From Mycobacterium sp. 1274761.0 (GTDB lineage: Bacteria; Actinomycetota; Actinomycetes; Mycobacteriales; Mycobacteriaceae), in contig NZ_LZMC01000053.1 in the NCBI RefSeq assembly GCF_001668615.1, forward strand, positions 1 to 41,482: 41,482 nt of DNA, written 5' to 3'. Under the pieces are notes generated by a model, which did no database searches, had not been told where the DNA came from, and saw nothing but the letters and a program-made list of their open reading frames with translations. A program made the translations under genes and the position numbers. Positions 34,188-41,482 of the stretch are shown piece by piece. Positions within the stretch are counted from its first letter, which is position 1. Each line of letters starts with the position of its first letter.

Positions 34188-35371
34188 TTTGTGGCGACAA
34201 CCTCCCGAGAAACCGCGCCCCGTGCCCTGTCTTTGGCCCAGCGTTGCGCGTCAAGTACCTCTTCCACGGTAGCGGGTTCTGCGGCCCACTGGTCTGAGGC
34301 GTGCAGCACGTCGGCGATGGTGCGCACGATCGCCGGGAACCGGATGCGGCCGTCGAGGAAAGCGGCCGCAGCCTCCTCGTTTGCGGCGTTGTATATCGCG
34401 GTCAGACAGCCGCCCCGCTGACCGGCCTCACGGGCGAGTTCGACGGCCGGGAACACCGAGGCGTCCAGCGGCTCGAAATCCCAGCTGGACGCGGTGCCGA
34501 AATCGCAGGCCAGCGCGGCCGCAGGGACCCGCGACGGCCACCCCAGCGCCAGCGCGATGGGCAACTTCATGTCGGGTGGGCTGGCCTGGGCGATCGTCGA
34601 GCCGTCGGTGAACGTCACCATCGAGTGCACGATCGATTGCGGGTGCACGACCACGTCGATGCACTCATAGGCAATGCCGAACAGCAGGTGGGTTTCGATC
34701 AGCTCTAGACCCTTGTTGACCAGCGAAGCGGAGTTCAGGGTGTTCATCGGGCCCATCGACCAGGTCGGATGCGCGCCGGCCTGCTCAGGCGTGACGCCCT
34801 CGAGGCGATCGGCGCTCCAGCCGCGGAACGGGCCGCCCGAGGCGGTCAGCACGATTCTGGCCACTTCGTCGGGGGCGCCGGCGCGCAGACACTGGGCGAT
34901 GGCCGAATGCTCGGAGTCGACGGGCACGATCTGGCCGGGTTGTGCGGCCTTGAGCACCAGCGGGCCCCCGGCGATCAGCGATTCCTTGTTGGCCAGCGCC
35001 AACCGCGCCCCAGTGGCCAGCGCGGCCAGGGTCGGCTGCAGGCCCAGCGCCCCGACCAGCGCGTTGAGCACGACGTCGGCCTCGGTGTTCTCGACCAGCG
35101 CGGTGGCTGCGTCCGGGCCGACGTAGGTGACGTCACCGACCTCGTCCGCCGCGTCGGGGTCGGCGACGGCGATGTCGGTGACGCCGGTGTCGGCGCGCTG
35201 GCGGGCCAGCAGGTCGGGGTTGCCGCCGCCTGCGGCCAACCCGACGACCTCGAACCGGTCGGGGTTGGCGGCGATGACGTCGAGCGCCTGGGTCCCGATC
35301 GATCCGGTACTGCCGAGGATCAGGACCCGAAGGCGGGAGCTAATTGTGCTCCTCGCGTCCGCATTACTCAC
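34184..35371 (-). CDS. dxr: 1-deoxy-D-xylulose 5-phosphate reductoisomerase
   Basis: A 395-residue NADPH-dependent enzyme making MEP, the committed step of the pathway completed in part by ispG nearby. The NADPH loop is GSTGSIG at 20-26. K129 lies in LANKES. Metal ligands D152 and E154 are in VDSEHSA, the flexible substrate loop is [11 protein letters not shown], and the [10 protein letters not shown] motif follows. The GTG start at 35371 overlaps the sigma-factor stop as GTGA; the reading frame further upstream is antisense-like sequence within the sigma gene and is rejected. Confidence 0.95.
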   Translation of the reverse strand: MSNADARSTISSRLRVLILGSTGSIGTQALDVIAANPDRFEVVGLAAGGGNPDLLARQRADTGVTDIAVADPDAADEVGDVTYVGPDAATALVENTEADVVLNALVGALGLQPTLAALATGARLALANKESLIAGGPLVLKAAQPGQIVPVDSEHSAIAQCLRAGAPDEVARIVLTASGGPFRGWSADRLEGVTPEQAGAHPTWSMGPMNTLNSASLVNKGLELIETHLLFGIAYECIDVVVHPQSIVHSMVTFTDGSTIAQASPPDMKLPIALALGWPSRVPAAALACDFGTASSWDFEPLDASVFPAVELAREAGQRGGCLTAIYNAANEEAAAAFLDGRIRFPAIVRTIADVLHASDQWAAEPATVEEVLDAQRWAKDRARGAVSREVVATK

Positions 35372-36234
35372 CGTCCCATTGTGCCGCTCGCCCGCGACGT
35401 GGGGTCGACCGTCGCCTGGATCTTGAGAATCAGGTTGTCGCGGACGGTGAGTGTGATGACCGCGAACAACCGGCGCCGGTCGAAGGCCAGCAGCACCGGT
35501 TCGCCGACCGGTGCGCTGACGAGCGTCGCGCCGCCGAGGTAGCGCAGCAAGTTGCGACCGACCTCGTCCGGGCCGTAGTTGGTCTGCGGAGGGAGCCCCG
35601 CGGCGCCGAGAATCGTGCCCACACCCCACACCGTCGGGTCGAGCATCGACATCAACGCCTCGAAATCGCCGTTGGCGCAGGCCGTGATGAACGTCTCGGT
35701 GACGAGCTGATGTTCGGCGTCGGTGATGTCGGCGGCGTACGGCGCGTCGCCGCGGAACTTCGCCCGTGCCCGTCGCGCGAGCTGACGACACGTACCGGCA
35801 GGCCTGCCGACCATGTCGGCGATCTCGTCAAACGGCAACCCGAACACGTCGTGCAGCACGAACGACACCCGCTCGCCCGGCGACAGCCGTCGCAGCACCT
35901 CCAGCATCGCGTGGCGCACGTCGTCGTCGAGGGTCACGCGATCGGCGGGTTCCGGGTCCGTCGACGGCACCGCGCCTACGGACTCCAAATCCTGCGGGCG
36001 TTCATGCCGCATGCGCGCCGACCGCAACTGGTCGAGGCACAACCGCCCGGCAACGACGGTGAGCCAACCGCGAACGTCGTCGATCTCGTCGATCGGGGCG
36101 CGGGCCAGCCGCAGAAAGGCCTCCTGGGCGACGTCTTCGGCCTCGCCGACGTCGCCGAGCATCTGGTAGGCGAGGTTCACCAGGTACGGCCGATGGCTGC
36201 GCCATGCCGCATCGACCGTCGAAGGGGCGTTCAT
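35368..36234 (-). CDS. sigI: ECF sigma factor, SigI-like, with an NTF2-like C-terminal domain
   Basis: A 288-residue extracytoplasmic-function sigma factor. Sigma region 2 (about 10-80: [30 protein letters not shown]) binds the -10 element. Region 4 (about 105-165: [42 protein letters not shown]) binds the -35 element. A SnoaL/NTF2-like domain follows (about 175-285). Sigma factors with this C-terminal domain are regulated by it instead of by a separate anti-sigma factor. The N-terminal half closely resembles mycobacterial SigI as I recall it; a SigJ-like paralogue is the alternative. The TGA overlaps the dxr GTG. A GTAAC-N17-CGTC promoter lies immediately upstream and suggests autoregulation. 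Confidence 0.85.
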   Translation of the reverse strand: MNAPSTVDAAWRSHRPYLVNLAYQMLGDVGEAEDVAQEAFLRLARAPIDEIDDVRGWLTVVAGRLCLDQLRSARMRHERPQDLESVGAVPSTDPEPADRVTLDDDVRHAMLEVLRRLSPGERVSFVLHDVFGLPFDEIADMVGRPAGTCRQLARRARAKFRGDAPYAADITDAEHQLVTETFITACANGDFEALMSMLDPTVWGVGTILGAAGLPPQTNYGPDEVGRNLLRYLGGATLVSAPVGEPVLLAFDRRRLFAVITLTVRDNLILKIQATVDPTSRASGTMGR

Positions 36235-36242
36235 GTCACTAC

Positions 36243-36268
36243 GACGCAGCAGCGGCGGCAGAAGTTAC
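36243..36268 (-). promoter_or_regulatory. Predicted ECF-type promoter of sigI
   Basis: On the minus strand GTAAC (36268-36264), 17 bases, CGTC (36246-36243), then 8 bases to the sigI ATG. An AAC-type -35 with a CGTC -10 is a common ECF promoter form. The distance would give a leaderless mRNA. The same two elements with the same spacing occur on the opposite strand. Confidence 0.6.
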
Positions 36269-36286
36269 CCGGGCCCCGCGTAACTT
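36262..36286. promoter_or_regulatory. 25-base dyad formed by two back-to-back -35 elements
   Basis: The arms start AAGTTAC and end GTAACTT, with 12-bp arms that have a single mismatched pair and a one-base centre. The dyad arises because the -35 boxes of the divergent sigI and nitroreductase promoters face outward from a shared axis. It could also serve as an operator. Confidence 0.55.
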
Positions 36287-36305
36287 TTCCGGCGGTCGCG
36301 CCGTC
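36280..36305 (+). promoter_or_regulatory. Predicted ECF-type promoter of the F420 nitroreductase-family gene
   Basis: GTAAC (36280-36284), 17 bases, CGTC (36302-36305). The implied 5' leader is about 35 bases and carries the AAGGGAG at 36334-36340. It mirrors the sigI promoter element for element. Confidence 0.58.
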
Positions 36306-36347
36306 CTTGGATTGCATGAACACCATGATCGACAAGGGAGACAGCAG

Positions 36348-36791
36348 ATGTCGCAACTACGGCCGCCCCGCTACCTCAAACCCATGAACCGGATCGTCAA
36401 AACGATGCAGCGGCTGGGCATTCCGACCGGACCTGCGATGATCCTGACCGTTCCCGGCCGCAAGACCGGCAAACCGCGCAGCACGCCGATGACGCCGTTC
36501 ACCTACCGAGGCGGCCTCTACACCGTCGCCGGATATCCCGGCGCCGACTGGGCGGCCAACGCGCGGGCCGCGGGCGCGGGAACCCTCACGCGGGGACGAC
36601 GGTCGCGTCAGGTCAGGATCGTCGAACTCGACCTCGACGAGGCGCGGCCGGTGCTACGCGAATTCCCGGCACAGGTGCCCGTGGGTGTGGGCTTCGCCAA
36701 ACGGTCGGGGCTCGTGCAGGAGGGCAGCCCCGACGAATTCGAGGCTCTCGCAGGCCAATTGACGGTTTTCAGGTTCGACCCGGTTACCTGA
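36348..36791 (+). CDS. Deazaflavin (F420)-dependent nitroreductase-family protein, DDN-like
   Basis: A 147-residue single-domain split-barrel protein of the DDN/FDOR family. Typical segments are VPGRKTGKPRSTPM (about 36-49), YRGGLYTVAGYPGADWAANARAAG (about 53-76) and the basic GRRSRQVRI strand. These proteins use cofactor F420 to reduce quinones or other small molecules. The ATG at 36348 has AAGGGAG 7 bases upstream; the longer frame back to 36204 crosses the promoter. It is divergent from sigI with matching promoters, so it is a likely SigI target. Its stop overlaps the convergent LLM-class gene by 8 bases. Confidence 0.85.
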   Translation: MSQLRPPRYLKPMNRIVKTMQRLGIPTGPAMILTVPGRKTGKPRSTPMTPFTYRGGLYTVAGYPGADWAANARAAGAGTLTRGRRSRQVRIVELDLDEARPVLREFPAQVPVGVGFAKRSGLVQEGSPDEFEALAGQLTVFRFDPVT

Positions 36792-37653
36792 AGTCGGCGA
36801 TGATGTCGTCGGCGAATCGCTCGATCGACTCACGGAACTGTTCGACGCCACCGCGCGCCGGACCCGCCACCCCCCACGGCCGCACCATCACCTGCGTGAT
36901 ACCGGCGTCCTCTGCGCGCCGGTAGAGGTCGACCGAGGGCGGTTCGAGCAGCGCCAGCAGAATGTCGAACGGCTCGTTCTCCCGCCCGTACTCGCGGCGC
37001 AGCGCCGTCAACCGCTGGGCGTAACCGACGGCGTCGTCCCATCCGTATGCGTAGCCGACCCAGCCGTCGCACAGTCGCGCCGCGCGCCGCAGCGCCGCGT
37101 CGGACTCGCCGCCGCACAGGATCGGCACCGGTGCGGGCGGATGAGGTTCGACCATCATCTCGGGCACCTGGTAGTAAGGGCCGCTCCACGACACCCAACC
37201 GCCCTTCCACAGTTCGCGCAGCGCGGGAATCATCTCGTCCAGCCGCTTGCCCCGGTTGGTGAAGTCCTGGCCCATCAGCTCGTACTCTTCGCGCATCCAC
37301 CCCACGCCCGCGGCCAACGCCACCCGTCCCCCGGAGATATCTGATGCGGTCGCCACCAGCCTCGCCACCTCCAGCAGCGGCCGCGCGGGCGCAATGTAGA
37401 TCGCGTTGGCGAACCGCACCCGACGCGTCACGGCGGCCATCGCCCCGGTGAGCACCCACGCATCGGGCCACGGATTGTCCGGCTCCCATCCCGGCTTGCC
37501 CGTCGGCGAATCCGGATACGGCGACGACAGCTCGCGCGGGTAGATCATGTGGTCGGACGTCACGATGCCGTCGAAGCCGGCCTCGTCGAGCATCGGCGCG
37601 ACGGCCACGCTGTCCGAGGCCGTCATGAACGCCGTGCCGCTCCAGAACTGCAT
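36784..37653 (-). CDS. LLM-class F420-dependent oxidoreductase
   Basis: A 289-residue luciferase-like TIM-barrel protein. Characteristic segments are FDGIVTSDHMIYP (about 27-39), LTGAMAAVTRRVRFANAIYIAPARPLLEVARLVATASDISGGRVALAAGVGW (about 68-119) and PVPILCGGESDAALRRAARLCDGWVGY (about 174-200). In mycobacteria such proteins usually use F420. The substrate is unknown. The ATG at 37653 has AAAGGG about 6 bases upstream. The neighbouring convergent gene is also of an F420-using family. Confidence 0.88.
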   Translation of the reverse strand: MQFWSGTAFMTASDSVAVAPMLDEAGFDGIVTSDHMIYPRELSSPYPDSPTGKPGWEPDNPWPDAWVLTGAMAAVTRRVRFANAIYIAPARPLLEVARLVATASDISGGRVALAAGVGWMREEYELMGQDFTNRGKRLDEMIPALRELWKGGWVSWSGPYYQVPEMMVEPHPPAPVPILCGGESDAALRRAARLCDGWVGYAYGWDDAVGYAQRLTALRREYGRENEPFDILLALLEPPSVDLYRRAEDAGITQVMVRPWGVAGPARGGVEQFRESIERFADDIIADFR

Positions 37654-37721
37654 CCGTCACCCTTTCGCTTCAGCAATGCTTCGTAGTTTCTTTAGCGGGA
37701 AAACCGGGCAGCATCAATGGC

Positions 37722-39011
37722 ATGCAAAGCCTGCTGTGGTTCCGCCGGGACTTGCGGCTGGACGATCTGCCCGCGCTGCTGGACGCCGCAGAGCCGGCCG
37801 GCGACGTGCTGGCCTGCTATGTTCTCGACCCGCGCCTGCAGTCATCGTCGGGACCGCGTCGGCTACACCTCTATGAAGCCCTGCGCGAGCTGCACACCGC
37901 GCTCGACGGTCGGCTGATGGTGACCCGGGGGCGGCCGGAAAGCGCGATCCCCGCGCTGGCGAAATCCGTCGGTGCCACCGCCGTTCACGTGTCGGCCGAT
38001 TTCACACCGTTCGGCCGCAAACGTGACGATGCCGTCCGGAAAGCACTGGGTGACATTCCGCTCGAGGAATCCGGATCGCCGTACCTCGTGTCGCCCGGCC
38101 GCGTCGCGAAGGGCAACGGCGAACCCTACAAGGTATTCAGCCCGTTCTTCGATGCCTGGCGTAAACACGGCTGGCGCGCACCGGCCAAGTCGGGCCCCAC
38201 CTCGGCGAACTGGATCGACCCGGCCGGCCTCAAAGGGCGTGTCGAAATCCCAGAAGACACAGCGCAATTGGACCTACCGGCGGGTGAACGGGCCGCGCTA
38301 CGCCAGTGGCGCAAATTCGTCAGCGATGACCTCAAGACTTACGCGGACGACCGCAACCGACCTGACCTGCCCGCCACGAGTCGGATGTCGGCGCACCTCA
38401 AGTTCGGCACCATCCATCCACGCACCATGGTGGCCGATCTCGACGGAGGCAAAGGCGCGCAAGCGTACCTGCGCGAGTTGGCATTTCGCGATTTCTATGC
38501 CGACGTACTCAACGACCGGCCCGACAGCGCGTGGTGGAACTGGAACAAGAACTTCGACGCCATGAAGCTCGATGAGGGAGCGGAAGCGAAGAAGTCGTTC
38601 GAGGCGTGGAAAGCCGGCAAGACGGGCTATCCGATCGTCGATGCCGGCATGCGCCAGCTCGCGCAGACCGGCTGGATGCACAACCGGGTGCGGATGATCG
38701 TGGCCTCGTTCCTGGTGAAGGATCTGCATCTGCCCTGGCAGTGGGGCGCACGCTGGTTTCTCGAGCAGCTGGTGGACGGCGACGTGGCCAACAACCAGCA
38801 CGGCTGGCAGTGGGCCGCGGGCACCGGCACCGACGCCGCCCCTTACTTCCGGGTGTTCAATCCGACGACGCAAGGCCAGAAATTCGATCCCGACGGCGTT
38901 TACATCCGGCGCTGGATACCCGAGCTCGACACCGCCGATTATCCGGACCCGATCGTGGACCACAAGGCCGAACGCGCCGAAGCCTTGCGGCGCTACAGCG
39001 CGCTCACCTGA
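37722..39011 (+). CDS. phr: Deoxyribodipyrimidine photolyase
   Basis: A 429-residue class I CPD photolyase/cryptochrome-family protein that uses light and FADH- to split pyrimidine dimers. The N-terminal Rossmann antenna domain starts LLWFRRDLRLDD. The C-terminal helical FAD domain contains TGYPIVDAGMRQL, MHNRVRMIVASFLVKDL, the Trp-rich QHGWQW and GTDAAPYFRVFNP. All hallmark segments are intact. The ATG at 37722 has no obvious Shine-Dalgarno sequence. The divergent 68-base gap to the LLM gene shows no clear promoter. The end overlaps the convergent SDR gene by 8 bases. Confidence 0.95.
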   Translation: MQSLLWFRRDLRLDDLPALLDAAEPAGDVLACYVLDPRLQSSSGPRRLHLYEALRELHTALDGRLMVTRGRPESAIPALAKSVGATAVHVSADFTPFGRKRDDAVRKALGDIPLEESGSPYLVSPGRVAKGNGEPYKVFSPFFDAWRKHGWRAPAKSGPTSANWIDPAGLKGRVEIPEDTAQLDLPAGERAALRQWRKFVSDDLKTYADDRNRPDLPATSRMSAHLKFGTIHPRTMVADLDGGKGAQAYLRELAFRDFYADVLNDRPDSAWWNWNKNFDAMKLDEGAEAKKSFEAWKAGKTGYPIVDAGMRQLAQTGWMHNRVRMIVASFLVKDLHLPWQWGARWFLEQLVDGDVANNQHGWQWAAGTGTDAAPYFRVFNPTTQGQKFDPDGVYIRRWIPELDTADYPDPIVDHKAERAEALRRYSALT

Positions 39012-39837
39012 GGGTCAGGCCGCCGTCCAGCGGCAGCGCGACACCCGTCAGATGCCTGCCGCTATGGCCGCACAGGTAGACGATCGCGTCGGTGACCTCG
39101 CCGGGCTCCAGCGGCGGCATGGACAGCTTCGGCTGCTGCGCCTCGCCAAATGCCGGCTGATCGCCGATCAGCACACCCATCGCCTCGTTCATGATCATCG
39201 GTGTCGCGACACCGCCGGGATGGACGGAGTTCACCCGAATGTTCTTCTCCGCCAACGATGTTGCGTAGTGCCGCATCACGCCGAGCACGCCGTGCTTGGC
39301 GGCCGTGTAACCGGCTGCGCCGTGGCTCATCGTGTCGAACGTGGTGCTGACCGACTTGAAACCGGCCGCCGAACTCGTGATGACGACCGCGCCGCCGTCC
39401 CCCTGGCTCAACATTGCGGGCAACGCCGCCTCGATGGTGAAGTACACGCCTTTCAGGTTGACGTCGATCGCGTCGATGAACGCACTGACATCGAACCGCT
39501 GCCTGCCCGCGGCGGGGAAGATGCCGGCGTTGGCCAACACGAAGTCGATGCGGCCGAGCTCGGCGACGCCGTCGGCCACGACCTCGTTGAGGCGTTCGAA
39601 GTCGCGGACATCTGCCTGCTCGGCCACGATCCGCCGACCGGTCTTCTCGACGAGGTGGACCGTCTCGTCGAGGTCCTCCGGGCTCGGCATCGGGTAGGCG
39701 ACGCTGTCGATCTGTCCACACAGGTCGACAGCGATGACGTCCGCTCCTTCCTCGGCGAACCGCACGGCATGGCTGCGCCCCTGACCCCGCGCCGCTCCGC
39801 TGATGAAGACGACTTTGCCCTCGAACTGTCCCGCCAT
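39004..39837 (-). CDS. Mycofactocin-type short-chain dehydrogenase/reductase
   Basis: A 277-residue SDR with SGAARGQGRSHAVRFAEEGADVIAVDL (about 13-40), NAG, and the catalytic Tyr in YTAAKHG. After the second beta-strand there is the insertion DLCGQIDSVAYPMPSPEDLDETVHLVEKTGRRI. This is the mark of the SDR family linked to the peptide-derived cofactor mycofactocin, in which NAD is held tightly and recycled by the cofactor. The alcohol substrate is unknown. The ATG at 39837 is preceded by a TAGTGT box at 8 bases; the longer frame beyond it crosses the divergent gene. Confidence 0.88.
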   Translation of the reverse strand: MAGQFEGKVVFISGAARGQGRSHAVRFAEEGADVIAVDLCGQIDSVAYPMPSPEDLDETVHLVEKTGRRIVAEQADVRDFERLNEVVADGVAELGRIDFVLANAGIFPAAGRQRFDVSAFIDAIDVNLKGVYFTIEAALPAMLSQGDGGAVVITSSAAGFKSVSTTFDTMSHGAAGYTAAKHGVLGVMRHYATSLAEKNIRVNSVHPGGVATPMIMNEAMGVLIGDQPAFGEAQQPKLSMPPLEPGEVTDAIVYLCGHSGRHLTGVALPLDGGLTLR

Positions 39838-39845
39838 GACGCACC

Positions 39846-39875
39846 ACACTACGGCGGTGTGTAGTAGTCGTGTCA
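39846..39875 (-). promoter_or_regulatory. Candidate promoter of the mycofactocin-type SDR gene
   Basis: TGACAC (39875-39870), an 18-base spacer and TAGTGT (39851-39846) on the minus strand, 8 bases before the ATG at 39837. This suggests a leaderless mRNA. Confidence 0.38.
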
Positions 39876-39918
39876 CAATGGCGAGCAGCGTGAAGCCCGA
39901 CCCCGAGGAGCAGCCGTG

Positions 39919-40170
39919 GTGAGCACCGAGTTGGACAAGACCAACGGTGTCGACGTCGAAGATGTGCCGTCTGCGGAGTGGGGCTGGTCCAAGGAGAACC
40001 ACAAGGCGATACAGATCGGCGGCATCCTCGCCGCGTTGTTCCTGCTGGCCATGCTGCGCGGAAACCACGTCGGCCACGTCGAGGACATCTTCCTCATCTC
40101 GTTCGCCGTGGTGATCCTCGTGGTGGTGGCACGCGACTGGTGGCTGCGCCGCCGCGGCTGGACCCGGTAA
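39919..40170 (+). CDS. DUF2631 small membrane protein
   Basis: An 83-residue protein with a soluble acidic N-terminus (about 1-30, including [16 protein letters not shown]) and two hydrophobic helices (about 33-46 and 55-70). It ends in an Arg-rich cytoplasmic tail ([11 protein letters not shown]). The length and pattern fit the actinobacterial DUF2631 family; the function is not known. Two consecutive GTG codons at 39916 and 39919 are possible starts; the second has GAGGAG (39905-39910) at the better 8-base spacing. It is divergent from the SDR gene and ends 10 bases from the convergent acyltransferase gene. Confidence 0.78.
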   Translation: MSTELDKTNGVDVEDVPSAEWGWSKENHKAIQIGGILAALFLLAMLRGNHVGHVEDIFLISFAVVILVVVARDWWLRRRGWTR

Positions 40171-40180
40171 CCGCCTAGCT

Positions 40181-41482
40181 CTACGGGGCCGCCGCCAGCG
40201 GCAGCACCTCGCCGACCGGCCGCAGCTCGCCGGTCATTCCCGCCGCAGCACGGATTTCGACGAATGCGTCGAGCATGGCATCGGTGGCCTCGTGCGGATC
40301 ATCCAGCGTGCGGTCGTCGGTCAGCACCGAGATCGCCAGCTGGTCGACGTAGCTCCACACCGTGATGTTCATGCCGCTGCCCACGACCACGGGGCCGACC
40401 GAGTAGATCTCGGTGACCGTCGCGCCCTCGATGAACCCTCGCTCGCGCGGACCGCGGACGTTGGAGATCGTCAGATTCATGACACTGGCCGACTCGAGCC
40501 GACGAGCCTGCTTGCGAAATACCGTCGGGGCAAGCGCGGGCGGCAGGTAGGACAGCCACGCGGGAAGGATCGTCGGCCCGAGCAGCTGATGGTCCTCTTT
40601 TGCCCTGGCGGTCGACAACGCGGTCAGCTTGACCCGTTCCATCGGGTCGGCGATGTGCACCGGCAGCGAGGTGGTGAGATAGGTGAATTCGTTGCCCGCC
40701 AGCCGTTCTGGGGACGGATTGGTGCTCACCGGTACGCCGGCGATCAAGGGCGACTCCGCCTTGCCGTCGTAGCGCAGCAACAACTGGCGCAGCGCTCCCG
40801 ACGCCGTTGCGAGCACGATGTCGTTGATGGTGACGCCGAGGTGTTTGGCGGTGTCGCGCACGTCATCGAGCGACAACGGTGCCGTGGCGAAGCGCCTACC
40901 GGGGGTGACGACGTGGTTGATGAAGCAGTCCGGAGGCGAGAAATTCTTGGCGAGGTCGGGGTGCTCGCCGCGCTCCTTGGACCGTTGCCGCACCCGCGAG
41001 ATCCCCGTCGCCGTCTCACGCACCAGCCGCGGTAGTTTGCGGATGAGCCCGGCGTGATCGCGCGCGGCTGCCTTCAGCAGTGACGCCCGGGTGCGTGCCA
41101 CACCGGGCTCCTCGAACATCCCGACGACCCCTTGCGGCCCCTCTGGCGCGATCGTCTTGGCCACCTGGTTCGCGGAGGCCGTCCCGTCGGCGAGCACATG
41201 ATGCACCTTGTGGATGACGGCGACCCGGCCGTCGGCGAGCCCTTCGGCGACGTACATCTCCCACAGCGGACGACTACGGTCCAGCGGGGTGCTGGCGATC
41301 TCGCCGATCAATTGGTCGAGTTCACGGCGTCCGCCGGGCGGCGCGACTTGTGTGCGGCGGACGTGGTAGTCGAAGTCGATCTCCTCGTTGATCACCCACA
41401 TCGGGTGATGAAGCTTGAACGGAATGTCGACGAGTTGGTACCGCAGCGGCGCCATGGCCTGTAGTCGGGGGAACGCGATGGC
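40181..41482 (-). CDS. WS/DGAT-family acyltransferase (partial, N-terminus beyond window)
   Basis: 433 codons of a wax ester synthase/diacylglycerol acyltransferase, the enzyme type that makes triacylglycerol stores in mycobacteria. The acyl-transfer motif HHVLADG sits in VIHKVHHVLADGTASANQ. The N-terminal segment FPRLQAMAPLRYQLVDIPFKLHHPMWV and the C-terminal MNLTISNVRGPRERGFIEGA are typical. The frame stays open to the last base of the window without a plausible start, and the family usually has about 35-45 more residues before this point. The ATG at 41455 is internal and is not the start. Confidence 0.9.
   Translation of the reverse strand, partial: AIAFPRLQAMAPLRYQLVDIPFKLHHPMWVINEEIDFDYHVRRTQVAPPGGRRELDQLIGEIASTPLDRSRPLWEMYVAEGLADGRVAVIHKVHHVLADGTASANQVAKTIAPEGPQGVVGMFEEPGVARTRASLLKAAARDHAGLIRKLPRLVRETATGISRVRQRSKERGEHPDLAKNFSPPDCFINHVVTPGRRFATAPLSLDDVRDTAKHLGVTINDIVLATASGALRQLLLRYDGKAESPLIAGVPVSTNPSPERLAGNEFTYLTTSLPVHIADPMERVKLTALSTARAKEDHQLLGPTILPAWLSYLPPALAPTVFRKQARRLESASVMNLTISNVRGPRERGFIEGATVTEIYSVGPVVVGSGMNITVWSYVDQLAISVLTDDRTLDDPHEATDAMLDAFVEIRAAAGMTGELRPVGEVLPLAAAP

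Noticed and set aside
35372..35791. Longer start for dxr
   Set aside because: The extension is an Arg-rich shadow of the sigI gene; the GTG at 35371 overlaps the sigI stop and matches the Dxr N-terminus.
41453..41455. ATG at 41455 as the start of the WS/DGAT gene
   Set aside because: The frame stays open to the window edge, and the residues before it (FPRLQA) belong to the conserved N-terminal region, so the real start is outside.

Overview
The window is about 41.5 kb of GC-rich, gene-dense DNA from a Mycobacterium-type actinobacterium, probably a non-tuberculous (Mycolicibacterium-like) species. The evidence is the combination of mycothione reductase, a MapB-type methionine aminopeptidase, Rip1 site-2 protease, GlnA4, a WS/DGAT acyltransferase, F420-linked enzymes and a mycofactocin-type SDR. 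Much of the order also follows, from memory, the M. tuberculosis Rv2849c-Rv2870c neighbourhood. No tRNA, rRNA, CRISPR array, insertion sequence or prophage was seen.

Layout. (1) 85-3011, minus strand: ElaA-like GNAT, a fused Mg/Co-chelatase-type AAA+/VWA protein and cobO, the cobalamin arm. (2) 3054-5488, plus: an alpha/beta hydrolase and mycothione reductase. (3) 5490-6988, minus: the Ni/Co permease nicT and an ArsR-type metal sensor, with a clear operator/promoter between them. (4) 7015-11520: a methyltransferase, a 975-residue SARP/NB-ARC regulator and a divergent small secreted protein. (5) 11506-16499, minus: a compact operon glnA4 / gamma-glutamyl hydrolase / aldehyde dehydrogenase / SDR / GntR, which reads as a gamma-glutamylation route for an amine or amino alcohol. 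(6) 16798-20543, plus: the two N-acetylglutaminylglutamine amide (NAGGN) osmolyte genes, joined by a MIRU-like tandem repeat made of overlapping micro-ORFs. (7) 20551-24827, minus: a degenerate hydrolase-fold protein, a lipoprotein, cobQ, map and a DUF1707 protein. (8) 24961-28260, plus: an adenylate-cyclase/NB-ARC/LuxR regulator. (9) 28248-36234, minus: a penicillin-binding lipoprotein, two GNATs (one fused to a GyrA-like helical domain) and the coupled set sigI-dxr-rip1-ispG. (10) 36348-41482: two F420-type enzymes, a photolyase, a mycofactocin-type SDR, a DUF2631 membrane protein and a WS/DGAT acyltransferase cut by the window edge.

How the genes work together. NicT plus its ArsR sensor would supply and control the cobalt or nickel needed by the chelatase/CobO/CobQ steps. 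Dxr and IspG are two steps of the MEP isoprenoid pathway and flank the Rip1 protease; a SigI-like ECF sigma gene is translationally coupled to the front of this set. The most striking non-coding signals are the micro-ORF relay at 18612-18777 and a symmetric pair of divergent ECF-type promoters (GTAAC-N17-CGTC on each strand) at 36243-36305. All seven convergent gene pairs overlap or nearly touch, so intrinsic terminators have almost no room. Several genes have a TANNNT box 6-9 bases before the start codon, as expected for leaderless mycobacterial transcripts.
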